DNA of 64,000 bases, taken from positions 545,606,202 through 545,670,201 of the forward strand of contig NC_081412.1 in NCBI RefSeq assembly GCF_030272615.1, given 5' to 3'. The position numbers were made by a program, and so were the translations under genes. The notes under the pieces were generated by a model. That model was given only the letters and a program-made list of their open reading frames with translations, was not told where the DNA came from and did not search any database. This DNA comes from Cryptomeria japonica (lineage: Eukaryota > Streptophyta > Pinopsida > Cupressales > Cupressaceae). Below, piece after piece: positions 11,573 through 22,232 of the stretch. Each line of letters opens with the position of its first letter. The first letter of the stretch is position 1.

Positions 11573-13049
11573 TGTTGGTAAATAGATTTGTCACTGTGAA
11601 TTCTCCTTCAAACTTGACCCTGTTCACCCAAAGAGTAGTGACAACCATCCCAATAGTTCAAGAGATTGTGGTGAGGCCACAATCTTCCTTTGCATTTGAG
11701 AGGGGCAGCTCCCTCGTATGATGGGGGGATTTATGTGTACTTTTAACCTGAAAGTACATAAAGGAAGGAAAACACAAAACTAATAAAAGTATATAACAGA
11801 AGCCCCAATGGAAGATATACGAATACACACTGAGATTCCACAATTGATAACTATTACAAGGGGGTTTAAGCACAAAATATATTTGATATGTAAAGACAAA
11901 AGAAGGATAACAAATCTCAACCTACAAGGAAACAGGTTATCTTATCACATTCAAACAGGATACCAAGGTATGACTGTGTTTCATCATATACATAAATCAT
12001 TTGAACTGTAGATCAATAGATTGCACAAGTACATAAACGAATTATCAATTTAACATACGAGAAATTGATAACAATAATTGAGAAGTACATTCAAGACACA
12101 CGAATTAAATGCATTCTTGATTATTCTTTAGAAAGTATACAAGTTCAAAAGCTTTGAGTACAAAATGTAAAATTCAGAAGCTCTCCAGCATCTCCCCTTC
12201 TGTAAGAGTCCCCCTTTGATTGAATTACCAAGAATTATATATAAGTGAAGCTAGTAACCACCTTAACCACTTTTATAACTACTTAGAATAACTAACTCTT
12301 TAAGTGCACCAACTTGAAACAACTAACTTTCTTTTTAGAAAAATAGTTACTTAGAGTAACTACCCAACTTTGGCTCTTAAAATAACTACCTCAAAACTAC
12401 TTAGTCTAACTACTTAGGATAACTACCTAAATAAACACTTAGAATAACTTCCCTTTACAAATAAGTTAGGATTTAACTAAATTTTTACAAAAATTAAATC
12501 CAAGTTCTAACTTATGGTTACATAAGTGACAGACACTTTTGCAAAGAACAACTTGAAACATTATAACTTTAAAGTTGTGGATCTTGTTGAAGTACACTTC
12601 TCCTTCTTTGTCTGCTTCATGTATAATAATTTCTGAAGATGTTCTCAACATCGAGTACCACCTATCTTGATTGTGATATCTTGGCACCAAGCAATATCTA
12701 TCTTCTCGTTGTCGAAGGAGTAATGTATTTTTTTTACACTTGTGAAAAACTTGGTCTTTGAGGAAACCCACTTTGTCTACATCTTTATGAAATTCCATTC
12801 TTTGAGACTCGAAATTGAGTTCATCTTGTTTCTACTCATATTCATACATGATTTACATGCATCATGACCACCACGGGTTTTACCCAACATCATAATAATA
12901 AAGTTTGGGGTGTTCTCATGATGGTCGCCACAGGCATGAAGGTCAATTATGCATACATAATGATCAAACTACATATGTAATGCACTCTATGTGATTAGAT
13001 CACATGCATATTTTCTTCATTAACAGAACACAAACAAAGATTACGTTGT
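11573..13049. other. Non-coding; degenerate AACTACTTAG repeats
   Basis: No recognisable gene. Between about 12240 and 12460 a short phrase of the form AACTACTTAG-x-x-TAACTACC recurs six or more times at irregular spacing, a decayed microsatellite-like tract. Confidence 0.5.
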
Positions 13050-14665
13050 TGATGTAGAGTGGATTATCTCTCACTGGTTTGTGCTACCTTGTTTAGGTAT
13101 CTCCTCCAAGCTATACAAGAACCATCCAATGATTCTACACCTCACGCCCTCCAAGGGTTTGCAAGACTTACCCTCTCTGATCTTCCCAAGTTCCTTAGGA
13201 TAGGATAAGCTCTTGTTGTTTTGTGAGTTCCATTTTCTTGGCTAGGAGACCTTATTTTCCACTCCCTTTCACACTCAACCAGAGGAGTTCAACCCCTCTA
13301 CCACGGGATCTTCATTCCCCACACTACACACATTGGGATGGATTATTTTGGAATTATTACCAACCCTATTCCTTATTCAAGAGATTTGACACTTACCAAT
13401 ATGGTGTTTTACAAACAAACTGCACTTTTAGGCCTAACCGGAGACCTAATTCTAGTAGCCATGTCAGCGGGGCATTCTGCATTTACTAGTTAAACTTCCT
13501 GAACAACCTTATGAACTCTTTTACATTACAAGAACCCTTTTGTGGTTTACATACAATATTTCAAAACCGGAGGTGGATTTTGTCACTAACATATCTAACC
13601 CTTACCGGTTGACTAGGCCTAATTGCCCCTTCCTAGGCCTTAAAAATAGGGATTGTTCAAAAAATCCTTCACCAGTCCGATTGCCTAAGTGAACTGATAA
13701 TATTTTGGGGTCGGTGCTTCCATATGAAATTCCAATCCAATCATACTTCACCTTCACCAACTGGATTCGCCCAATTAGGGCATGTTATCCATGATTCCTA
13801 ACGCTTGCCAACCCAACGTGCCAAGCCTAGGGTATGGTGGCAAATCTTTGATTTGGCTTCCCCTATCTCAAAACCAAAAAGAAAACATAGAATACATTTC
13901 AACCTAACATTCCACAAGGTTTCAGAGAGGATATCCACCCTAGAACATTAGGCTGGATCCATTTTGCTCTCAAAACCTTGGTTTTGAGAGCTCTTGAACC
14001 CGCCTGCAACAAAATGAAGATTATTCGCAAACTAAAACACTTCAAGACTCCAAATTATAAAAAAAATGAAGGTAATACACCATTCTAATAATTCATGACC
14101 CTGTTTTGGGATTCTCAATCTGTATAGGTTGTACAACTTGTAAAGAGCAGCAAAAACTTAGAAGAACACACAAAATGGGAAACTAAAATTGTTTTATTTG
14201 CTTCAGATCTTCAACAACCTTCAACAATTGTTTGTCATTGGTATTTCCAAGCTTTATAGTAGCCTTGGAGTATTTACACACTCATAACAAAATGTGTCAA
14301 CCAGCTAACCGTTGGTGTATGAAAATGTTGCAAAGTTGTTGTGAGCAACTTTTGCAATTTGTTGCACAGGTGAGCGACTTTGGCTCAAACTCAAACTTGG
14401 TCATTTTCAATTGACTCATATGACCTTAACAACTTCAAAACAACATCAACCAACCTACATTACTCACAAACAACTTATCATATTAAGTGCTCTACATGGC
14501 ACCCTTAAGAGCTCATAAGCCAACATTAGGCAAACAAAGACTCTTAGGGCCCTTACAATCATTTGAGCACACACTTAATGGCATCTTGGCCTTATTACAA
14601 AACTAAAACATGATTCCAACATCTTGGAAACAAACTCAACAAAAATTACTAAGTGCCCGTACACC
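13050..14665 (-). repeat. Chromovirus 3' LTR
   Basis: On the plus strand it begins TGATGTAGAGTGGATT and ends AAGTGCCCGTACACCA; in element orientation it therefore runs TGGTGTA...TACATCA. It aligns with 19324-20177 plus 28656-29423. Length is 1616 bp against about 1622 bp for the partner. Confidence 0.88.
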
Positions 14666-15995
14666 ATACTCACGAGGTAAGAAGATTTCAAGTCCCTTGA
14701 GTGGATAGGGCTTGAACAGTGGTTCCATGTTGTAGTATATCTCCTTCAGACATCCATGTAGCTTCAAATTCAGGGAGACCTGTCCATTTGACCAAGTAGT
14801 CTCTATAGACTCCTTTCCTAGTCCTTTTGACAATCTTGAATCCAAAATGCAATCCAATGTCACCAATTGGCTTAGAGGTAGGTCTTGTACCCAATCTACA
14901 TCTTTAGTAGCAATAGACTCTTCTTGATTTGTAGTTGAATGAGTTCCCTTATACTGATACAAATCACACACATTAAATATTGGTGATATACCCAAGTTTG
15001 GTGGTAGTTCTACCTCATAGGTATTGTTGCCAAACTTATGCACAACTTTAAGAGGTCCAATCTTTTTCATGCATATCTTGATAGGTTGTCCCTTAGGAAT
15101 TCTTTCCTTTCTCAAATAGGCCATAACCAGATGGTACCTTTTAATGTACTTCTCTTCTTGTCTTGTTTTCTTGTGTCTTGTATTTCTCATTGTTCTACTG
15201 CAATGTTTTCTTAACTTGTTCATGGATCTCTTTCATATTCTCTGCAAATTTTTCACCTTGAGCACTCCTATTATCCATGGAACTAAGATCTCTAAGTTCT
15301 AAAATTATTCTTGGATGACATCCATATACAATCTCAAATGGACTTCGGCCTGTGCTTATATTGACAAAGTCATTGTAGGCATACTTTGCTTGTCCCAATA
15401 CTAGATCCCAAACTTGACCATGTTGTTTGGTGAGACATCTCAGTAAATTACCCAAGAACCTATTTACTACTTCAGTTTGACCATCAGATTGTGGATGGTA
15501 TGCAAATGAAAAAGAAAGGTTAGTACCAAGTTTCTTCCACAATTTTCCCCAAAAGTGGCTCACAAATTTTGTATCCCTATCACTCACAATACTAAGAGGT
15601 AAACCATGGATCATCACAATCTCTTTGAAGAACAACCCTGCTATGTAGGAGGCATCATTAGTGCATTTGCAAGGCACAAAGTGTGCCATCTTGCTGAATC
15701 TATCCACTATGACATAGATACGGTCATATCCTCTCCGAGTTCTAGGTAAACCAAGAACAAAGTCCATACTCACACACTCCCATGGCCTTGTTGGTATGGC
15801 TAGAGGCTGATACAAACCTGTATTGTTGGAGGTACCCTTAGCCCTTTGACAAATAGCACATTGCTCTACAAATCTTCTAACATCTGACTGTAGTTTAGGC
15901 CAATGGTAGAACCTGCCAACCTGCTCTAAGGTCTTGTCAAGACCAAAATATCCACTTAGACTGCCTTGATGCTTCTCGTTGATGATATTGTCTCA
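14636..15995 (-). pseudogene. Chromovirus integrase with C-terminal chromodomain, frameshifted
   Basis: The integrase inserts cDNA, and the chromodomain is thought to steer it to chromatin marks. From the right: an HHCC zinc-binding stretch at about 15830-15995 (FYHWPKL, then CAICQRAKG), in which the first His of the usual GHFG is Tyr. The catalytic core follows, with D in MDFVLGLP, D in VSDRD and E in DGQTEVVNR, so all three catalytic residues survive (15195-15815). The frame then continues to about 14900. The chromodomain (VYRDYLVKWTGLPEFEATW) is read in a different frame at 14688-14894, so a frameshift separates it from the core. The chromodomain sequence partly overlaps the 3' LTR edge. 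Confidence 0.9.
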
Positions 15996-17690
15996 CATAT
16001 AGCATTGTGGTATGCAAAGTAGGTGTCCTTTAAATAATAAGCCTTCCTGCAACATAAAATCAGAATAGGCAACATGACAAGCATTAGAAAACTTTGAGCA
16101 AACATCATATGCTTCACCAGAATATTGTCATCTTGGTAGAGGTCTTTGAGGTCATTTAACCCCACACTTTGTAGTTGTACTTCTTGAATGGTTAGAACCC
16201 TTCTACTTAAGGCATCTGCTACCTCATTGGTGACTCCTTTCTTGTGTTTGATGGAAAAGGTGTAGGCCTGCAAATACTCAACCCACTTGAGGTGTCTTTG
16301 ATTCAATTTCTCTTGCCCATTCAAAAAACTAAGTGCATGATTATCAGTGTAGACTATGAACTCTTTAGGTAATAAATAATGACACCACTTCTTGAGTGCT
16401 TTCACCATGGCATATAACTCTAGATCATAGGTAGAATACTTTTGTTTTTCCTCATTGAGCTTCTCCGAGAAAAATGCATCCGGGTGACCTTCTTGGCTCA
16501 AAATGGCCCCTATAGCCAACTTGTTGGCATCACACTCCACAGTGAAGAGATGATTGAAATCAGGGAGTCTAAGGTAAGGAAGTTCTTCTACCTTTTTTTT
16601 TAACAACGCAAACCCCTTGTCTGCTGCATTAGTCCACTTAAACTGACATTTTATCCCACCTTTGATGTTGTGCAAGATAGGTGCACACACATGGCTAAAA
16701 CCTCTAATTAATTTCCTATAAAAAGAAGCTAAATCATGGAAACTTCTTACATCTTCTATTGACTTAGGAGTAGGCCAATTCACTATTGCTTCCACTTTTG
16801 ATGGATCCATTTTAAACAACCTTGAGAAACTACAAAACCAAGATACACCAATTCATTTTTGAAAAACTCACATTTATCCAAGTTGATCATCAACTTTTCT
16901 TAATGTAGCTTCCTCAAAACTTGATTCAGATGTTTGATATTCTCCTCCTTTGACTTGCTAAAAATCTGAATGTCATCAAGATAAACAATGACAAAATTAC
17001 CAATGAACTCTACAAGAACCTCATTCATGAGTCTCATGAAAGTGCTAGGTGCATTTGTGAGCCTGAAGGGCATCACCAACCATTCATAGATCCCTTCATT
17101 TGTTTTAAAGGTTGTCTTCCATCCATCACCAGGATTGATCCTAATTTGATGATAGCCTCATTTCAAATCCACTTTAGAAAAGTAGCAAGCTCCACCTAGG
17201 TAGTCCATTAGATCCTCAATCCTTGGCATTGGAAACTAGTATCTAATTGTGATTTTGTTTATGGCCCTTGAATCAGTACACATCCTCTACTTACCATCTT
17301 TCTTAGGTGCCAAAATAGTAGGACTTAAACTCTTCTTTATCAACCCCTTATCTAACGATTCCTGCACTTGCTTTGCTAGTTCCTCATTTTGAGTAGGTGT
17401 CACTTTGTAAGCAGCTTTGTTTGGCAAAGTTGAACCTGGTATGAGGTCTATCTAATGGTTAACATCTCTCATAAGGGGTAAGGAATCCAGAATCTCATTA
17501 ACAACTATGTCTTTGTACCGATCTAGTAAGGTCTGCACCTCTTACGGTATCACCGGTTTGGTTTCAATCTTTGTCTCTTCCTTGGGTTTCAATATAAGAG
17601 CACATCATTGGTTCCCTTCATGCTTCAAAAACTTCAAGAACTCTTTCCCTCTAAGAAACATAACACTTGATCCAACATGTCTTTCTTCAA
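15956..17690 (-). pseudogene. Chromovirus reverse transcriptase - RNase H, stops and frameshifts
   Basis: The RT copies element RNA and the RNase H removes the template. The RT palm is readable on the minus strand from about 17450 to 16830 and includes [12 protein letters not shown] and the catalytic YLDD (16972-16983). Stops interrupt it, for example in FSKVDLK*GYHQI near 17160 and before EKLMINLDKCEFF near 16905. A frameshift near 16815-16830 separates YLGFVVSQG from the next open segment, 15956-16819. That segment carries the RT connection (MDPSKVEAIVNWPTPKS) and RNase H: ECDAN, SEKLNEEKQKYSTYDLEL, YTDNHAL and ADALSRR. The residues match chromovirus pol throughout; the protein cannot be made intact. 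Confidence 0.9.
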
Positions 17691-17699
17691 CCTGATCAA

Positions 17700-18275
17700 T
17701 CAAAGGATCCATTTGAAACTTTCTATCCTCCTTGGTGATAACATAGGAATTCTTCTCCCCATCATGTACATGTATTTGACATCATACTGCCAAGGGCATC
17801 CTAATAGCAGGTGACATGCATCCATGGGTAATATGTCACATATCACACTATCCTTGTAATCTCCTATTTCAAAATCTACCCAAGCTTGCTCATCTACAAG
17901 CACATGCTTACCTTTATTCAACCAAGATACCTTATAGGGGGTGGTATGTGGCAACCTTATCAATTTTAGTTTATCTACCATCTCAACTACTACAATGTTC
18001 TCAATAGACCCTGAATCCACTATAACTTTACAAATATTACCATGAGATCTGTAGGTGGTTTTGAAAAGTGTTTTACTTTGAGTAGGTTCTTTGGACTGTG
18101 GTACCTTCAATAAGGTCCTTCTCAGCATCAAGTTCTCTCCTTCTAGGACTGGTCCTACCTTGCTGATTGGTGAGGTAATAATTTGACAATCCTCCTCTTG
18201 TACCAATTGAGTTCTCTTGTCTCCCATGTGAGAGCTTGGATTCTTTTCAAGACACCGGCTCATGGTATGCCCCAC
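17700..18275 (-). pseudogene. Chromovirus aspartic protease domain
   Basis: The protease cleaves the Gag-Pol polyprotein. The active-site triad is present as VIVDSGSIENIV, followed by the flap region and LLLGCPWQYD near the C-terminal side. This segment is open for 191 codons but is out of frame with, or separated by a stop from, the gag part upstream and the RT downstream. Confidence 0.8.
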
Positions 18276-19285
18276 TTGAAGACAATGGTATCATTTGCCA
18301 GTGAAGACTGTGATTCCTCTTCTTGAATTGCCAAATCTGCCTCTATAGTTATTTCTTCCTCTAGAGTTGCCTCTAAACTGTCTTCATTTGTTAGGATTAT
18401 CATCACCATTCTCTGATTGATTGCTTTCTTCATTCTTGTTGGGATTATAGCCCCTTCCAAAGGTGCCTCTTCCTTGGAATCCTCTACCTCCTCTGTCCCT
18501 TTGATTATGTTCACCTTTCCTTTTGATCTTGTCTTCTTCTCTCAAGGCTAACTGAAAGCATTTATGGACTGTGTCAGGTGCTATCATGTGGATCTCATCT
18601 TGAATGTTTTTTCTAAGACCATTTAAGTACCTTGCAACCTTCTCCACTTCTTCCCTTTCTTCCTAGCTCTTAGGATAATTTTGTTGAACTCCTCTATATA
18701 GGCACTCACATCCATTTCTCTTTGTTTCAAACTTTGTAACTTCTTATGCATCTGCACCTCATAATCTACATGTAGGAATTGAGTTTTAATCCTGATCATC
18801 ATTCTCTCCCAAGAGATGATCTTCTTTCTCCCGGTTTGTTCTCTTTCTTCTTGCATCATGTTCCACCACACTAGGGATGATCTCTTCAATCTTGACTTGG
18901 CCAAATTGATCCTCTTCTCTTATGCAACTTCCTTGTATTCAAAATGATTTTTCAAGGCTTCTATCCAATCCAATAACTCTTCTCCATTTAGGCTTCCACT
19001 GTAGATAGGTAAACCTTCTATGTTGTCTTTATTGAGTGACTTGAGGGAATCCAAGAAGATTTGTTGATCTTTTTCCAACTCCTTCTTTTTTGTTATGACT
19101 CCTATCATGTATGCATCTTCATCATCAGTTTCATCACCCCATTCAATGACCTTGCCCTTGCCTTTCTTGGTTTCTTTCTCTCGGACTTCACTAAGCATAT
19201 CTTGGACCAACTTCCTAATGGCCTCTTGGCTCATTGCCTTTCGTGGCATGTTGTTGGCTTCTGACTCTACCTTTGGATCTGACAT
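18240..19285 (-). pseudogene. Chromovirus gag, broken; zinc knuckle loses its first Cys to a stop
   Basis: Gag would form the particle and bind element RNA. It starts with ATG at 19283-19285 (MSDPKVESEANNMPRK), 23 bases inside the PBS, the expected position. Capsid-type segments follow in shifting frames (GSLNGEELLDWIEALKNHFEY, then a Trp-rich MMQEERE region, then VARYLNGLRKNIQDEI). A Gly/Arg-rich stretch (GRGTFGRGYNPN) comes next. The zinc knuckle at 18252-18293 reads *-x2-C-x4-H-x4-C: the first Cys codon is TGA. At least three frame changes occur. Confidence 0.85.
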
Positions 19286-19307
19286 ACACCACTTTGTTCA
19301 ATCAATT

Positions 19308-19321
19308 GGCTCTGATAGCAA
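19308..19321 (-). promoter_or_regulatory. Chromovirus primer binding site (tRNA-iMet type)
   Basis: On the minus strand TTGCTATCAGAGCC lies two bases inside the LTR end. It differs by one base from the TTGGTATCAGAGCC site complementary to plant initiator tRNA-Met, so it fixes the LTR boundary and strand. Confidence 0.85.
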
Positions 19322-19323
19322 TC

Positions 19324-20177
19324 TGATGTAGAGTGGATTGCCTCTCTCCAGTTTGTGCTACCTTGTCTAGGTATCTCCTCCAAGCTACACAAGAACCATC
19401 CAATGATTATACACCTCACACCCTACATGGGTTTGCAAGACTTACCATTTCTGACCTTACCAAGGTCCTTAGGCTAGGATAAGCTCTTGTTGTTTTGTGA
19501 GTTCCATTTTCTTGGCTAGGAGACCTTGTTTTCCACTCCCTTTCACACTCGACATGAGAGTTCAACCCCTCTACCACATGATATTCATTACCCAAACTAC
19601 ACACATTGGGATGGATGATTTTGGAAGGATTCCCAACCCTATTTCTTATTCAAGATCTTTGACACTTACTAGTTTGTTGTTTTACAAACAAACTGCACTT
19701 TTAGGCCTAACCGAAGACCCAATTCTAGTAGCCATGTCAACGGGGTATTTTGCATTTACCAGGTAAATTTCCTAAACAACCCTATGAACTATTTTACATT
19801 CTAGACACCCTTTTGGGGTTTACATACAATATTTCAAAACCGGAGGTGGGTTTTGTCACTAACATATCTAACCCTTATCGGTTGACTAGGCCTAATTGCC
19901 CCTTCCTAGGCCTTAAAAATAAGGATTGTTCAAAAAATCCTTCACCAGTCTGATTGCCTAAGTGAATTGATGATATTTGGGGGTCTATGCTTCCATATGG
20001 AATTCCAATCCAATCATACTTCACCTTCACCCATTGGATTCACCCAATTAGGGCCTGTTATCCATGATTCCTAACGCTTGCCAACCCAACGTGCCAAACC
20101 TAGGGTATGGTGGAAAATATTTGATTTGGCTTCCGCTATCTCAAAAACAAAAAGAAAACATAGAATACATTTCAACC
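19324..20177 (-). repeat. Chromovirus 5' LTR, inner part
   Basis: It begins TGATGTAGAGTGG beside the PBS and matches 13050-13905 up to ACATTTCAACC. The match then breaks at the insertion of the younger element and resumes at 28656. Confidence 0.88.
20173..20177. repeat. Target-site duplication CAACC, left copy
   Basis: CAACC is repeated at 28651-28655. The unsplit partner LTR reads CAACC once in the same place (near 13908), which confirms the duplication. Confidence 0.95.
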
Positions 20178-21839
20178 TGTAGCATCGTAAATTGTACGCA
20201 CTTGCTAGGGTGGTACAATTTCACACCTAGTTTAGCACCCGCCTTGGCGCATTTTGCATTTTGCATTGCATTTCCCCTTTAGCACTTAATTAATCAAATT
20301 AATTAGGTCTAAGGTTCTATTTTATCATCTCCCACATCATAAAGTTGGGCCCTTTCATTAAAGTGTGCCCTTTTCATTTTATTCCTCCTATACATCATTT
20401 AATCAAAAACCCTAATTAAGTCCTATTTTGAGCTTGGGGGCTTGGTTTCGAGGGTCAAAACATCTCGAAATCACCTGTAACTTCGGAATTCTCTCTAAAA
20501 TCATCATATCCAACGGCCCTGAAAATTTGGTGAAAAGTTGTCAGGACCGTGGCGCCCGGAGTGCACATGGTCCCGGACATTTTTCCCGAAATTTTAGGAG
20601 CGCGATCCAATCATAAAATAAAGCTTAACCCCAAGAAATTGGCGAGATATTCAATCTCTAGGTCGGCCAAAAGATGAAATTACGACCTAGGGTTTCATAC
20701 ATAAGAGCTCTCTTTCTTCATTTGAAAGGATCCGAATTTTGGGCTTTCAAGGACCTTCTATGCAGCGAAAGAGTAGATCTTTGAAGACTTCAACAACATT
20801 CAACATCCTTCTATCAAGCATCTATCAAATTCATTCATCCACTTAGGGCTTGGAAGACATTGAAGAACAATAGGAGATTACCGACTGAAGATTGGCTTGT
20901 ACTCCTCCCTTGAGGGTTGGGTATGATTTCATGTTGTTTTCATGTCTTTACATAAGCTTCAATACATCATTTATTCATGCTTTAGATCACATTGCATCTT
21001 GATCTAGAGCATTTACATTATCATTTACAAGCAATTAGGGTTTACTTTCTAGGTTGCTCTAGTTTTCTTTCTTGCATTTTAGGACCTTGCACACACACTA
21101 GGTCTACACACACAATACAACTTGGCTATTCGTGGAGGTGGAAATCACCGAAGCGGGGGTTTGACTAAGGCAAAACCCTATATAGCCGCCCAAACACCTT
21201 TTCAGATATAAGTGCAGGTTTCGGGACTCGGACGACGCCGCAGGTTGCAGATCCTGGAGAAGCAGACTGAGACAGACCTTCCCACCAAATTTCAGAGAAA
21301 AAGACCAAGACAGGAGCGTGGGGCGCCCTGGTCCTGCCAGGACAGGGGCGCTGGGTGCCTTGGTCCCTGGGACAGGGGCGCTGGGCGCCCTGGTCCTCCT
21401 GACAGACAGCATTTTCAGCATTTTTGACAGCTTTTCCAGAGTGCAAAAACAACAGTTTCCAGAGCAGTTTCAGGGGCAGAATCAGGACAGTGGCGCCCGC
21501 GCCCCCGTCCCGAACATTTTCACTCAGATTTTAACACCGGGTACGCATTTACATTCTTGTCTTGTCCTTGTGTTTACAGCTTTTCATTGTTTAAGTTCAA
21601 TTCTGTAATCTTGTTATTAGTTCATACTTGCACTTTGGGGTTAGGGATTGAACTTGCATCATTTCATCTTTCAATTGCAACAAGGGAATAGAAATCCTAA
21701 TAGGTAGCCCGTGGCTCTCTCTTCCACAAGAAGAAGTTGCCAATTGTGTGATACCTCTAGGCTCTTTCGTATTCCACAAATGTGTGATTGAAAGTGAGAT
21801 TAGGGCATGTTTGCTTAGTGTCACTTTTTCTCCCACACA
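20178..21839 (+). repeat. 5' LTR of the RT-less element
   Basis: Starts TGTAGCATCGTAAATTG and ends TTCTCCCACACA. It carries a GC-rich triplicated block at 21309-21402 unlike the AT-rich remainder. Several CpG-to-TpG/CpA type differences from the 3' LTR suggest decay by cytosine methylation. Confidence 0.95.
21309..21402 (+). repeat. GC-rich 30-32-bp motif, three units, in the LTR
   Basis: Units begin GACAGG at 21309, 21341 and 21371. Each contains GCGCTGGG and GCGCCCTGGTCC-like sequence, with self-complementary GGGCGCCC cores. Related single motifs (GTGGCGCCCG) occur at about 20550 and 21490. The same block is at about 28120-28213 in the 3' LTR. Confidence 0.85.
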
Positions 21840-21843
21840 TTTT

Positions 21844-21861
21844 TGGTGAACCCGACGTGAA
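21844..21861 (+). promoter_or_regulatory. Primer-binding-site candidate of the RT-less element
   Basis: TGGTGAACCCGACGTGAA begins four bases after the LTR end and opens with TGG, the complement of the tRNA CCA tail. I could not assign the tRNA from memory. Confidence 0.6.
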
Positions 21862-22232
21862 TTCCAATCTTCTCTAAATTCTGATTTGAGTGTTTATGCT
21901 ATTCCAAATTCAAATTTGTATTTACAAGTCTTAATTTCTTGCAAGATTCAAAAAATTTAAGTTGAACTTGTGGATAGCTTAATTGGGATCAATAATTTCA
22001 AATCTGATTTAGGAACTCATTTGAATCATAAATTTCATTTTCTAAATCTACATTATAAGTGCTTGCATTGGTTGAAATTAAACATTTCCTTCTATTTTGC
22101 ATGTGTTATCATTTGAAAAAGGAAAATTGTTGTCATGATGCATTCATTTCATAGATGTGATAATGGGTTAGCTTCCCTTGTTTCAATTTTTCCTTCTTCT
22201 AAAGAATCCCCCCCATCTATAACAACATTTTA

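Noticed and set aside
13045-13049. Target-site duplication for the chromovirus (GTTGT and ACTGT)
   Set aside because: Only three of five bases agree, so I do not call it.
21165-21608. Overlapping open frames on both strands rich in Gly, Arg and Pro
   Set aside because: They fall in the GC-rich LTR block, which lacks stop codons by composition; the same happens in the 3' LTR.
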